A stretch of 57,357 bases of DNA, from NCBI GenBank assembly GCA_032718475.1, contig JAUCBJ010001030.1, positions 1 through 57,357 of the forward strand. The letters are read 5' to 3'. Positions within the stretch are counted from its first letter, which is position 1. Every line of letters starts with the position of its first letter. This stretch comes from Nemertoderma westbladi. Its lineage: Eukaryota; Xenacoelomorpha; Nemertodermatida; Nemertodermatidae. This document shows, piece after piece, positions 20,961 through 31,815 of this stretch. A program made the translations under genes and the position numbers. Below the pieces are notes generated by a model, which was not told the DNA's origin, did no database searches, and saw nothing but the letters and a program-made list of their open reading frames with translations.

Positions 20961-22240
20961 GATCTAACAACACAGGAATTAACTAAGGTCCAAAGGGCCA
21001 AATTATTACTATTAATTATTATCTGTACATCTATCTATAAGGAGGCAAATTCAAATCGTGAATTACTGAATAATAAAAGTAAAATAGGCCTTTATCCTAA
21101 CGGTACTGCGGGAGGCCTACAATCTTGTCCTGCCTCGAGATTGGCTAACAATGCAATTGGCTATCGGCTGATCGGCTATAGCCTATAGCAGTATAGCGCA
21201 GTTAAGAATAACCGCTAAAAGCATGCAGTACTGATGTACTGTACGGTAGCTGAATAGGTTTGATTGTTGATATATTCAGATATTGATGTTGATATCTGTA
21301 TATTGCAGTATTGATACATCAGTCAGTCTCTCAGTCAGTACATGTAATGTGTTTTATTGCATACCGGTATTGGGCTGTTGGGTGTGCGTGTGTCTGTGTG
21401 TGGTGTGAGCTGTACAAATTGTAGGATTGTATGTGTCGCTTTCTGGCTTTAGCATGCCGCTACAATTTCCTTTCCTTCCGCCTGCCACCTGCACTGCCTT
21501 CGCACCGACTGACCGATGCTGCCCTCCTGCTCCTCTGCCTGACTACCGGTGACAGGGTGAGGCTACACCGTCAACACTGACATAGAATAATCAGACATAA
21601 TACTTCTACCGGTCTGCCGGTACTTACCAGCTACCACCAATCTCTATCAGTCTATATTATTATAATATTGCATACTATCTTACTATTGGACTATAGTGGA
21701 TGCATAATCCAGTAATCTGTATTGCTGTATAACACTATAACAGTATAGCAGTATAGGCACTAGACTGCTCGTGGCTAGTCGGCAGATCCAGTTGATCCAG
21801 ATACCAGACCAGATACTGAGGGATATTAATACTGTGATACTGGCTACTTCACTCAGTCACTTAAAAGTCCAGTACCATGCAAACTGGTAACTATGACTAT
21901 GAACTAGAACTACTGAAACTGCTGTACTGAACTAGCAGCCAACTGCTACTGTTAATCATATCAAACATATTAACCTGTTAACTGTTAATCAAACATATTC
22001 AACATACTTACATAGTAAAAGATGAATGTGTCACGTATATTATTGTCATTTTAGAAATCTGCAAATCGCGGGGTTATTACATTAGCGTACCGGTATACAC
22101 CCTCATATATACTGTAATTAATAAAGTTGATGTAAGTAGGAGTACTATTGTTTCCATTGTCTAATTGTGCTAACTATCATCAGTGTAGGCCTATATTTTA
22201 CTGTATTTTAATATGTACCTCTGTCATGGAATAAATATAA
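20961..22240. other. Noncoding interval
   Basis: No gene recognised. It holds many CAGTACTG, ACCGGTA, GTATAGCAGTATAG and AGGCCTA words and short GT-rich stretches (about 21383-21410). Confidence 0.45.
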
Positions 22241-22244
22241 TAGG

Positions 22245-22851
22245 GTAAGCTGGGGTGAAGGGAGCTAGGGGTAAAATGCAGCCCTATTTTTAATTTTGTT
22301 TTTTTTAATATATAAATTTTTGTTATTTTAATTCTCAAAATCATTACAATGTCTACAAATATCCTAGCTTTGATCTAATAAACGAAATAAATTATGACAG
22401 TTTGAAATTTCGAATCAATCAACATTTTTACAAAATATGAAAAAAAAAGTTGAAAATTAGCTTGTTAGCTGTTTTAGCTGTTAGGGCCTAAGTGGGTCTA
22501 ATAAATAAACATACAAATCAGAACTGTTAGGCCTACAATTTCCACTACTAGGCTGTGGTGTGCTGTGTATTCATTCAGGTTTATTGTTTGTAGTAGCATG
22601 CTGTGCAGAAGTAAGTTTTTTTTTTATAATTGGAAGCACTGAATTTGTTTGGATTCCATTGTGTGTATGTATGACCCGAGATAATTGGTATATCAGTATA
22701 TCAGTCAGTAAGTATATGTTTATCTGATGATTTTTTTAAAACATAAAAATGGTTCACTTTACCCCAGGAAAATTACTGATTGGGGTAAAATGGTTTTGGA
22801 CCTAATTTGAGAGAAAGCTCACTTTACCCCATGAGTGGGGTAAAGTGAGCT
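22245..22851. repeat. Dispersed GGGGTAAAGTGAGC repeat with terminal hairpin
   Basis: A CTGGGGTGAAGGGAGCT block at about 22250 and a GTGGGGTAAAGTGAGCT block at 22835-22851 are direct copies, with intermediate copies near 22750-22800. At 22816-22851 there is a perfect 15-bp hairpin: AGCTCACTTTACCCC, a 6-base loop, GGGGTAAAGTGAGCT. It looks like a small mobile-repeat copy upstream of MPPE1. Confidence 0.5.
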
Positions 22852-23095
22852 ACTTGTGTACTCTAAACAAAAGATATAATTTTCCTATTTAATATGCAAA
22901 TTATGTTTTAATTTATTTGAGATGGTTTAGAGCAATAATGTAGTGCACAAAGGAATGCATTGGTAATTCCTCAATGTGATATTAACTATTTTTAAAACAC
23001 GAAAAACTGCAAAAGTAGCTCACTGTTTCCAGTTTACCCTAATAATCTACATAGGCCTACACCCTACCTGCCTACAGCTATATCAGTATATCATC

Positions 23096-23445
23096 ATGTT
23101 CAGTTGGTTGTCTTCGAAAACTACAACTCCCAACAGTCAATTTCACACTACACACACTCTGGACTCATCAGAGCCCGGATTATTTTATCTGAATTATAAA
23201 AGACTGAGAATAACGAATAAGATGTCTAAACATCGCAAAAAAATAGAATTGCTTATCATATTCATTACAATAACATGTTTGATATTTTACTGCGAGTGTG
23301 GTATCTACTACTTAACCATATGGCAGTGCAATTGGCCTCTATTGGGTTCCGGTACTGTACCAGAGTCGGTTCGGCGGGTATTCTTCTTATCAGACCCACA
23401 TCTAATCGGCGAACGCAGGGGGTCGAAATTGGATCGCTTACGTAG
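23096..23445 (+). CDS. MPPE1: MPPE1/PGAP5 exon 1 (N-terminus, membrane anchor, first metal motif)
   Basis: First exon of metallophosphoesterase 1, the ER-exit/Golgi enzyme that removes ethanolamine phosphate from the second mannose of GPI anchors. From the ATG at 23096 it encodes 116 codons plus two bases. A hydrophobic helix (IELLIIFITITCLIFY) and the family's GIYYLTIWQCNWP follow, then the metal-binding FLSDPHLIGE (a D-x-H motif) and LDRLRR. A second ATG at 23222 (MSKHRKKIE) would give an N-terminus closer to vertebrate length and may be the real start. The exon ends in AG|GTGAGT, phase 2. No clear promoter was seen upstream. Confidence 0.88.
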
Positions 23446-23829
23446 GTGAGTCTAGCCGAGTTTGGGGTCTTTCACTCTTTCAGTCCGTCGGTTACATCAC
23501 ATTGGTGATCACATGTCAGTGGTATGTAGGATCTGTTTATACTGTTAAGAATTCGACTGCGCACAATATGTTTACAGTATTATAATTTAATTATATCAAT
23601 GTCGTGGTTAATTTTGAACGTTATTAGAATTCAACATTATCAATCTCTACATGTAAACTATATGCTGATGGCTGAGCCGCTAGCATGCCGGTACCGGTAC
23701 CATATTTAAGTAAATAGCATTTTTGCTATTCACTCTTATATAAATAACTGGAGAACTCATATCATAAATAGGTAACAAACATACAGTACTAGAACTGTAA
23801 CTAAAAATATGTAACTAAATATTCCCCAG

Positions 23830-23938
23830 AGAGTGGCAGATGGGAAGAGCCTTTCAGTCAGCTCTAACTATACATAACCCCGACGCTGTGTTTATTCTGG
23901 GTGACCTTTTTGACGAGGGCCAGTTTGATAGTTCGCAG
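23830..23938 (+). CDS. MPPE1: MPPE1/PGAP5 exon 2 (GDxxD motif)
   Basis: Starts after TTCCCCAG and ends before GTAAGT. It completes the arginine split by intron 1 and adds 36 codons: EWQMGRAFQSAL..., then FILGDLFDEG, which carries the GDxxD metal-binding motif. The exon ends at phase 0. Spacing to exon 1 follows the vertebrate protein without gaps. Confidence 0.92.
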
Positions 23939-24339
23939 GTAAGTTCAGTAAATACTAAATATAGTACCTGTACTCTATCCACAATATAGGGCAGCGGTTT
24001 CACTGCGGGTATACTTTGTATTTGGAAATATAAATTTAGTTTAAATAAATTGTTAGGGAAAATTGAAATTTGAAACTGAAATTACATGGCAATCCAGATA
24101 TATTGGTTGGCTTTTTTGTAATTTTTTTGAGTCCATGGCGCAAAATAACCAAAAACACAATTAATTTTAGTGGGTTTTAAAATCTAACTAATTCTAACCA
24201 AAACAATAAACTATCTATACATTATTTCACTTGCGGTCAATGTAAAAAACTAAACCCGTAAAAAACTTATTTGCAACACCTAGTATTGTTACTGTAACTA
24301 TGGCTACTGTAAGTAAGTACAAATGCTTTCTCATTGTAG

Positions 24340-24520
24340 TCCTGGGATTACGATGTGTTTCGTTTCCGTCGGATATTCTATTCCAACAACATCCCCTTGT
24401 TCGTTACCCCTGGCAACCACGACATTGGCTTCCACTACATCGCAAAGGGAAACTCATTTCTATCGCAGAGATTCTATTGGGAGTTTAATACAACCGGCGC
24501 TGCCATGGTAACAGTTAAAG
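24340..24520 (+). CDS. MPPE1: MPPE1/PGAP5 exon 3 (GNHD motif)
   Basis: Acceptor CATTGTAG, donor AAAG|GTACAT. It encodes 60 codons plus one base: SWDYDVFRFRRIF, then PLFVTPGNHDIGFHY with the GNHD catalytic/metal motif, then RFYWEF and MVTVKG. Intron 3 downstream (24521-24945) contains a dispersed repeat copy and a long C tract. Confidence 0.93.
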
Positions 24521-24562
24521 GTACATTGTGGGTAAAATATGTGCGTTGGTTAGCAGATTGGG

Positions 24563-24800
24563 ATGGGGTCTTATTGGGACAAATATTGTTTTTGGTTAAT
24601 TATCCCGTATCAATGTTAAATAATAAATTAAGGAAAAGGATCATATCACGTTATTCTAACCAAAACAATAAATTATGCTCAATAAAACAGGTTACAGTTG
24701 TATTTTTGAGTGTTAACAGCTGTTATTTGCGTCTAATTTCCCCTGGAGAGGGATGAGTTTGTATTGCTACAACCCAGACCCCCCCCCCCCCCCCCCACCC
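24563..24800 (+). repeat. Dispersed repeat in MPPE1 intron 3, ending in a C tract
   Basis: Shares a long collinear stretch with 33665-33870: TCAATGTTAAAT, TAACCAAAACAATAAA, AACAGGTTACAGTT, TTTGCGTC and TTTCCCCTGGAGAGGGATGA. Here it is followed by a run of C with one A (24780-24803). A partial third copy is at 41500-41560. No coding potential; class unknown. Confidence 0.7.
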
Positions 24801-24945
24801 CCCCTCTCCTCTCCTTATATGTTATTATTTTTCTCCACCTAAACAAATAAGCCTAATTTATAGTTATTTTTATACCATTTTTATAACAAAACCACAACTG
24901 GAATTATCAACAGTTCCAATATTAATGGCTCTGCATCTCATTTAG

Positions 24946-25067
24946 GTTTGTCCTTCGTTTTGCTCAACTCGATGGGGACCGTAGGCGACTCAGGCTGTGG
25001 TCTCTGTGCCGATACGATGTCAGACGTTTACGACGTTGCCAGGCAACTGCGATGTCCCAACAGTCCT
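24946..25067 (+). CDS. MPPE1: MPPE1/PGAP5 exon 4
   Basis: Acceptor TCATTTAG, donor CCT|GTAAGT, 40 codons after completing the split glycine. It encodes SFVLLNSMG and GDSGCGLCADT, matching the conserved FV.VNS...G.GCGIC segment of the family. The two conserved cysteines are present. Phase 0 at the end joins exon 5. Confidence 0.9.
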
Positions 25068-25219
25068 GTAAGTATTAATGAATTTATTTATTTAGTATAT
25101 TTATTTGTTAGTCAAGCTATAAGTAAAACCTTACCGGTAGCGGTAGATAATCAGCTACCAACAGTGAGGGGCGGCGGTTTCGCCCCAGAAAAGTCCAGAA
25201 GCTACGAGCAGCTACTATA

Positions 25220-25560
25220 GAGTGTCACGAGACGAGTTCCAAAGGGAGAAGAGAGAGGCGCTGTGAAACTCTAACTTCTTAGTTTCGCTCTTGAAGATTT
25301 TATACTTTTGGTAGCATCAACCTGTTGGCTGATGACCTCTGCTTTATCGTTCTACTCCTTTGTTCAATGCCTCTCGCAGGTCTAGAATGCGTTGCCCAGG
25401 GGATCTTGTTCAACTATAGTTATGTAGAGGGACAGTTTTCTTTGCAGCTTACTTTACTGTTGCAGCGAACTGATACTATTTCTCAGAGTGGTTCCTTTCT
25501 TCGGTACACTTTCACATTCGCACTATTTCTTCTCCCTTTGGAACTCATTTCGCATACCAT
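25220..25560. repeat. Imperfect long hairpin in MPPE1 intron 4
   Basis: GAGTTCCAAAGGGAGAAGA at about 25232-25250 faces its exact complement at 25529-25547, and further pairing (GCGCTGTGAAACTC against a TTTCACATTCGC stretch) extends inward. The transcript of MPPE1 would carry this foldback in an intron. Confidence 0.55.
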
Positions 25561-25761
25561 GTAGAACTTCGCACCCTATCTGGTGCGAGAAAACTACCGA
25601 TCAACGGGTCAACTGACTGCCATCATCCGATCACTGGTTTGATGGAACTCTGGTCTTTACCAACTTACTGGACTGGTGATGTTTGTAATTCATGAAATAA
25701 TCAAATCAAACAAGACATTTTTTTGGATAATTAAGTATTTTTGCATCCTATTAATTGTTAA

Positions 25762-25799
25762 AACTTTTTGTTGGGCACAGCTGTGCCCAACAAAAAGTT
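25762..25799. repeat. 38-bp perfect palindrome
   Basis: AACTTTTTGTTGGGCACAG is followed at once by its exact reverse complement, with no spacer. It lies in MPPE1 intron 4. It may be two transposon ends fused head to head or a decayed TIR junction. Confidence 0.9.
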
Positions 25800-25867
25800 A
25801 TAATGGTTCAACCCCCAGTGACACGCTTTCTCTTTTTTTTTCCATTTCTGAACAAAAACCATAATAT

Positions 25868-25925
25868 TAAATAATAATTCGAAACCACTCATTCACCAAA
25901 ACACCAACAATAAATTTATTATTAA
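25868..25925 (+). repeat. Copy of the 11978 SINE tail
   Basis: AACCACTCATTCACC, an ACACCAA word and AATAAATT appear here in the same order and spacing as at about 11978-12015, without the tRNA-like head. Confidence 0.5.
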
Positions 25926-26504
25926 GAAACTCGTATTTCATCGAGTAACACTCGGAAAAAGTGCATACGATGCCTTAAATTCGAAACAATATTGGAACAA
26001 TGGTGTTGTATACCACTAGAAAGCCCATTAAATTTGCAGTCAAACAGTATAGTATACTCACGAACATGATTACATAGATACACGGAACTTGATGAGCCAC
26101 CAAAGCCTGTTTTTTAATTTATAGCTAAAATTTTTCCTCCAAGAGAATTATGAGGTAAAACCCCTTTTACTTTTTTATGTTCGAATTAATTATATTTGAA
26201 TTTGAATCACATCAATTTATGCAGCAGAATTTTGGAAAAAAATGAATCAAATTCATTTAATAGCTTTGAAGTTATAGGTTGATAAGTATCTCCAAACATG
26301 GGTGTTTGACCATAAATGTCCATCCCTGTAGCTGTAACCATGGTTTGCAAACGCAGAACTGCAAAATGCAAATTTGTTTGAACTAGATACTAGGAACCAT
26401 GACCATATTTAGATCACCCGCCAGTCAAGCTTTCTAATGATATTATAATACACGTACCCTCCTATAATTCCATCGCCTGTGTAAACCAATGCATACCATA
26501 AAAC

Positions 26505-26625
26505 GTCCCCGACCTGTAACCGCCTGTAACCGGCTCTCATTACATTTACATGGAAGGTTACAGGAGGACAAATGTCCCACGCCTGTAACCAATTATCCTA
26601 TTAAAATAATGGTTACAGGCAGTGG
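26505..26625. repeat. Clustered CCTGTAACC / GGTTACAGG inverted words
   Basis: CCTGTAACC occurs three times and GGTTACAGG twice within about 120 bases, so the segment can pair with itself in several ways. It lies in MPPE1 intron 4, a little upstream of exon 5. Confidence 0.6.
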
Positions 26626-26926
26626 ACAGGAAGGGACAAGCAGTATATTTTTTTTACAGATCATGTTTAAGGTCGGCCAATACTCTCATTGAATTCTACA
26701 GACTCTGAGCTTTCAGAATATATATCATATGTTGGGTTTTAAGAAACTTTATTTTTTGCTAAAAAAATGTCTCCAATTTGGCAACTTTTCTGTGTTTTCA
26801 CCCATTGTAATGTTGATAAACTGCGCTTTAATTTTTATACATAACTTTGTTATTTGATTTATATTATTTACTGTAAGTTGGGATACCCTATTTTATATTT
26901 AATCTATTATTTTGTTTATTTTTCAG

Positions 26927-27112
26927 ACGACCGATATATTTTCGTGCCCACCGCCTTCCAACCCACCCGTTCTGCTACTCCATACCCCCCTCCATCGGCT
27001 CAATGACTCCATCTGTTGGCAAACAACCAATAGCGAGGACGGACCTCCTGTTAATCAACCAATCACGAACCGAGTTGACTACGACGTCATAAATAAGAAC
27101 ACTTCCTTACTG
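26927..27112 (+). CDS. MPPE1: MPPE1/PGAP5 exon 5 (last recognisable exon)
   Basis: Acceptor TTATTTTTCAG. It encodes PPVLLLHTPLHRLNDSICW, matching the family's PVLL.H.PL.R..D..C segment, and later VDYDVINKNTSLL, matching the ..NYDVLS...... LL segment. The donor is uncertain: GTTAGC at 27113 keeps phase 0 and stops where homology stops. Without it the frame runs to a stop at 27237-27239 with unrelated residues. The next family segment (SGHTH metal site, the SF.WRN block and the C-terminal membrane helix, roughly 100 residues) was not found downstream in this window. Either intron 5 exceeds 30 kb or the gene is truncated. Confidence 0.72.
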
Positions 27113-27732
27113 GTTAGCCACAGTTTTACGAATAGACACTACTACAGTAGATCTCTCCTCGGCGCTGCAGCAGCATTGATCCGTAATCCGTTCGTTAATA
27201 AAAGCGATAATTCTACTTCTACGCGTCGATACAATTGATTCTTGGCATTTTGTGACATAAATTCATCACTGTTACCGCACTGTACTGTATTACCGTCTTA
27301 CAATGCCGCTTTAGATAATATTTGAATAATAATAACTGGCAGATTGAAACGTTTGTGCACTTTAGGAATGTTATGTAGGCCTACATCCTGTTTTATAGCT
27401 TCTGAGTTTATTGCGTCCTCGACTTGTTGTATCCGGTCACCAGCATTGGGCCTGCCGCGTCCACCATAAGAGTCCGTCACCGGAAGTGGTTTCTATACCG
27501 GAAGTCACGGTTGGATCGTTTAACTGGAGGAATAGAGTTAATCCTTCGTTCCTATTGGTTAGTGTTCGTTCCTATTAGAAGGAATTCTATCAATCTAATA
27601 GCGAATATTATACTGTAACATTTTATTTTACTACGAAAAATTGTATAAATCCGAGCTGGCGAGGTTTTCTGAAAGGGATAAGCTATTTTGATTTCTTTTT
27701 CATACATTTCGTCGCCCTTTTCTTCTTCTTCA

Positions 27733-28901
27733 CGTTAACGAGTTCAAGTTAACGAGTTCAAGTTAACGATTTCAAGTTAACGAGTTCAAGTTAACGAGTT
27801 CAAGTTAACGAGTTCAAGTTAACGAGTTCAAGTTAACGAGTTCAAGTTAACGAGTTCAAGTTAACGAGTTCAAGTTAACGAGTTCAAGTTAACGAGTTCA
27901 AGTTAACGAGTTCAAGTTAACGAGTTCAAGTTAACGAGTTCAAGTTAACGAGTTCAAGTTAACGAGTTCAAGTTAACGATTTCAAGTTAACGAGTTCAAG
28001 TTAACGAGTTCAAGTTAACGAGTTCAAGTTAACGAGTTCAAGTTAACAAGTTCAAGTTAACAAGTTCAAGTTAACGAGTTCAAGTTAACGAGTTCAAGTT
28101 AACGAGTTCAGGTTAACGAGTTCAAGTTAACGAGTTCAAGTTAACGAGTTCAAGTTAACGAGTTCAAGTTAACGAGTTCAAGTTAACGAGTTCAAGTTAA
28201 CGAGTTCAAGTTAACGAGTTCAAGTTAACGAGTTCAAGTTAACGAGTTCAAGTTAACGAGTTCAAGTTAACGAGTTCAAGTTAACGAGTTCAAGTTAACG
28301 AGTTCAAGTTAACGAGTTCAAGTTAACGAGTTCAAGTTAACGAGTTCAAGTTAACAAGTTCAAGTTAACGAGTTCAAGTTAACGAGTTCAAGTTAACGAG
28401 TTCAAGTTAACGAGTTCAAGTTAACGAGTTCAAGTTAACGAGTTCAAGTTAACGAGTTCAAGTTAACGAGTTCAAGTTAACGAGTTCAAGTTAACGAGTT
28501 CAAGTTAACGAATTCAAGTTAACGAGTTCAAGTTAACGAGTTCAAGTTAACGAGTTCAAGTTAACGAGTTCAAGTTAACGAGTTCAAGTTAACGAGTTCA
28601 AGTTAACGAGTTCAAGTTAACGAGTTCAAGTTAACGAGTTCAAGTTAACAAGTTCAAGTTAACGAGTTCAAGTTAACGAGTTCAAGTTAACGAGTTCAAG
28701 TTAACGAGTTCAAGTTAACGAGTTCAAGTTAACGAGTTCAAGTTAACGAGTTCAAGTTAACAAGTTCAAGTTAACGAATTCAAGTTAACGAGTTTAAGTT
28801 AACGAGTTTAAGTTAACGAGTTCAAGTTAACGAGTTCAAGTTAACGAGTTCAAGTTAACGAGTTCAAGTTAACGAGTTCAAGTTAACGAGTTTAAGTTAA
28901 C
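27733..28901. repeat. 14-bp satellite (GTTAACGAGTTCAA), about 83 copies
   Basis: An almost perfectly regular array of GTTAACGAGTTCAA. Rare variants are CAAG for CGAG, CGAATT, CGATTT and a C-to-T change in the last units. The unit contains the palindrome GTTAAC. Uniformity points to recent expansion. It follows a pyrimidine-rich TTTTCTTCTTCTTCAC stretch. Confidence 0.97.
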
Positions 28902-29069
28902 CTTTTCATTTATTCCGATTTTTACTTATTCCCCTTAGGCTTCACTTTCGGATGATTCCTTTCGTACTCACACATGCCATCTACCGTTTGAATACAGCAT
29001 TGTATTGTCCTACGTGTTCGGCTTCTGTTTAATTCTAACATTAGTTATAAGCCTCCAGCTGTGTAGACG

Positions 29070-31815
29070 CCGTCATCGGTACAACCTGTTACGGAAGGTG
29101 GTGTGATCTCGGCCATTGGTACAACGTGTTACGGGAGGTCGTGTGATCGCGGCCATTGGTACAACCTGTTACGGAAGGTCCTCCGATCGCGGCCATTGGT
29201 ACAACCTGTTACGGAAGGTCCTCCGATTGCGGCCATTGGTACAACCTTTTACGGAAGGTCGTGTGATCGCGGCCATTGGTACAACCAGTTACGGGAGGTC
29301 GTGTGATCGCGGCCATTGGTACAACCTGTTACGGGAGGTCGTGTGATCGCGGCCAATGGTACAACCTGTTACGGAAGGTCGTGTGATCGCGGCCATTGGT
29401 ACAACCTGTTACGGGAGGTGATCGCGGCCATTGGTACAATCTGTTACGGAAGGTCGTGTGATCGCGGCCATTGGTACAATCTGTTACGGAAGGTCGTGTG
29501 ATCGCGGCCATTGGTACAACCTTTTACGGAAGGTCGTGTGATCGCGGCCAATGGTACAATCTGTTACGGAAGGTCGTGTGATCGCGGCCATTGGTACAAT
29601 CTGTTACGGAAGGTCGTGTGATCGCGGCCATTGGTACAATCTGTTACGGAAGGTCGTGTGATCGCGGCCATCTGTACAACCAGTTACGGGAGGTCGTGTG
29701 ATCGCGGCCATTGGTACAACCTTTTACGGAAGGTCGTGTGATCGCGGCCATTGGTACAACCTGTTACGGGAGGTCGTGTGATCGCGGCCATTGGTACAAT
29801 CTGTTACGGAAGGTCGTGTGATCGCGGCCATTGGTACAACCTGTTACGGGAGGTCGTGTGATCGCGGCCATTGGTACAACCTTTTACGGAAGGTCGTGTG
29901 ATCGCGGCCATTGGTACAACCTGTTACGGGAGGTGATCGCGGCCATTGGTACAACCTGTTACGGAAGGTCGTGTGATCGCGGCCATTGGTACAACCTTTT
30001 ACGGAAGGTCGTGTGATCGCGGCCATTGGTACAACCTGTTACGGAAGGTCGTGTGATCGCGGCCATTGGTACAATCTGTTACGGGAGGTGATCGCGACCA
30101 TCGGTACAACCAGTTACGGAAGGTCGTGTGATCGCGGCCATTGGTACAACCTGTTACGGGAGGTGATCGCGACCATCGGTACAACCAGTTACGGAAGGTC
30201 GTGTGATCGCGGCCATTGGTACAACCTGTTACGGGAGGTGATCGCGGCCATTGGTACAACCTGTTACGGAAGGTCGTGTGATCGCGGCCATTGGTACAAC
30301 CTTTTACGGAAGGTCGTGTGATCTCGGCCATTGGTACAACCTGTTACGGAAGGTCGTGTGATCGCGGCCATTGGTACAATCTGTTACGGAAGGTCGTGTG
30401 ATCGCGGCCATTGGTACAACCAGTTACGGGAGGTCGTGTGATCGCGGCCATTGGTACAACCAGTTACGGGAGGTCGTGTGATCGCGGCCATTGGTACAAT
30501 CTGTTACGGAAGGTCGTGTGATCGCGGCCATCGGTACAACCAGTTACGGGAGGTCGTGTGATCGCGGCCATTGGTACAACCTTTTACGGAAGGTCGTGTG
30601 ATCGCGGCCATTGGTACAACCTGTTACGGAAGGTCATGTGATCGCGGCCATTGGTACAATCTGTTACGGGAGGTGATCGCGACCATCGGTACAACCTGTT
30701 ACGGAAGGTCGTGTGATCGCGGCCATTGGTACAATCTGTTACGGAAGGTCGTGTGATCGCGGCCATTGGTACAACCTGTTACGGAAGGTCATGTGATCGC
30801 GGCCATTGGTACAATCTGTTACGGGAGGTGATTGCGACCATTGGTAGAACCTGTTACGGAAGGTCGTGTGATCGCGGCCATTGGTACAACCTGTTACGGA
30901 AGGTCGTGTGATCGCGGCCATTGGTACAATCTGTTACGGAAGGTCGTGTGATCGCGGCCATTGGTACAACAAGTTACGGGAGGTCGTGTGATCGCGGCCA
31001 TTGGTACAATCTGTTACGGAAGGTCGTGTGATCGCGGCCATTGGTACAACCTGTTACGGAAGGTCGTGTGATCGCGGCCATTGGTACAATCTGTTACGGA
31101 AGGTCGTGTGATCGCGGCCATTGGTACAACCAGTTACGGGAGGTCGTGTGATCGCGGCCATTGGTACAATCTGTTACGGAAGGTCGTGTGATCGCGGCCA
31201 TTGGTACAACCAGTTACGGGAGGTCGTGTGATCGCGGCCATTGGTACAACCAGTTACGGGAGGTCGTGTGATCGCGGCCATTGGTACAATCTGTTACGGA
31301 AGGTCGTGTGATCGCGGCCATCGGTACAACCAGTTACGGGAGGTCGTGTGATCGCGGCCATTGGTACAACCAGTTACGGGAGGTCGTGTGATCGCGGCCA
31401 TTGGTACAATCTGTTACGGAAGGTCGTGTGATCGCGGCCATCGGTACAACCAGTTACGGAAGGTCGTGTGATCGCGGCCATCGGTACAACCTGTTACGGA
31501 AGGTCGTGTGATCGCGGCCATTGGTACAACCAGTTACGGAAGGTCGTGTGATCGCGGCCATTGGTACAACCTGTTACGGGAGGTCGTGTGATCGCGGCCA
31601 TTGGTACAATCTGTTACGGGAGGTCGTGTGATCGCGGCCATTGGTACAACCAGTTACGGGAGGTCGTGTGATCGCGGCCATTGGTACAACCAGTTACGGG
31701 AGGTCGTGTGATCGCGGCCATCGGTACAACCAGTTACGGGAGGTCGTGTGATCGCGGCCATCGGTACAACCAGTTACGGGAGGTCGTGTGATCGCGGCCA
31801 TTGGTACAACCTTTT
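29070..31815. repeat. 40-bp GC-rich satellite, about 68 copies
   Basis: The unit combines GTGTGATCGCGGCCATTGGT and ACAACCTGTTACGGAAGGTC. Some units lack CGTGT and are 35 bases long. Common alternates (ACAATCTG, ACAACCAG, ACAACCTTTT, GGGAGGTC) recur in patterns spanning several units. It is CpG-rich and contains few stops, so it yields long spurious frames on both strands. It ends abruptly at 31815. Confidence 0.96.

Noticed and set aside
25310-25340. GCATCAACCTGTTGG match to LINE L1
   Set aside because: A 15-base match with no similarity on either side; most likely coincidence.
27560-27740. TATAAAT (about 27643) as a promoter before the 14-bp satellite
   Set aside because: A single TATA-like word in AT-rich DNA, with no ORF or transcript evidence downstream.
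29099-30921. Long overlapping reading frames on both strands (up to 111 codons)
   Set aside because: They are translations of the 40-bp satellite. Three units make 120 bases, so any stop-free unit gives periodic frames.
27720-31815. CRISPR-like arrays
   Set aside because: Units are contiguous, with no unique spacers, in a eukaryotic setting.
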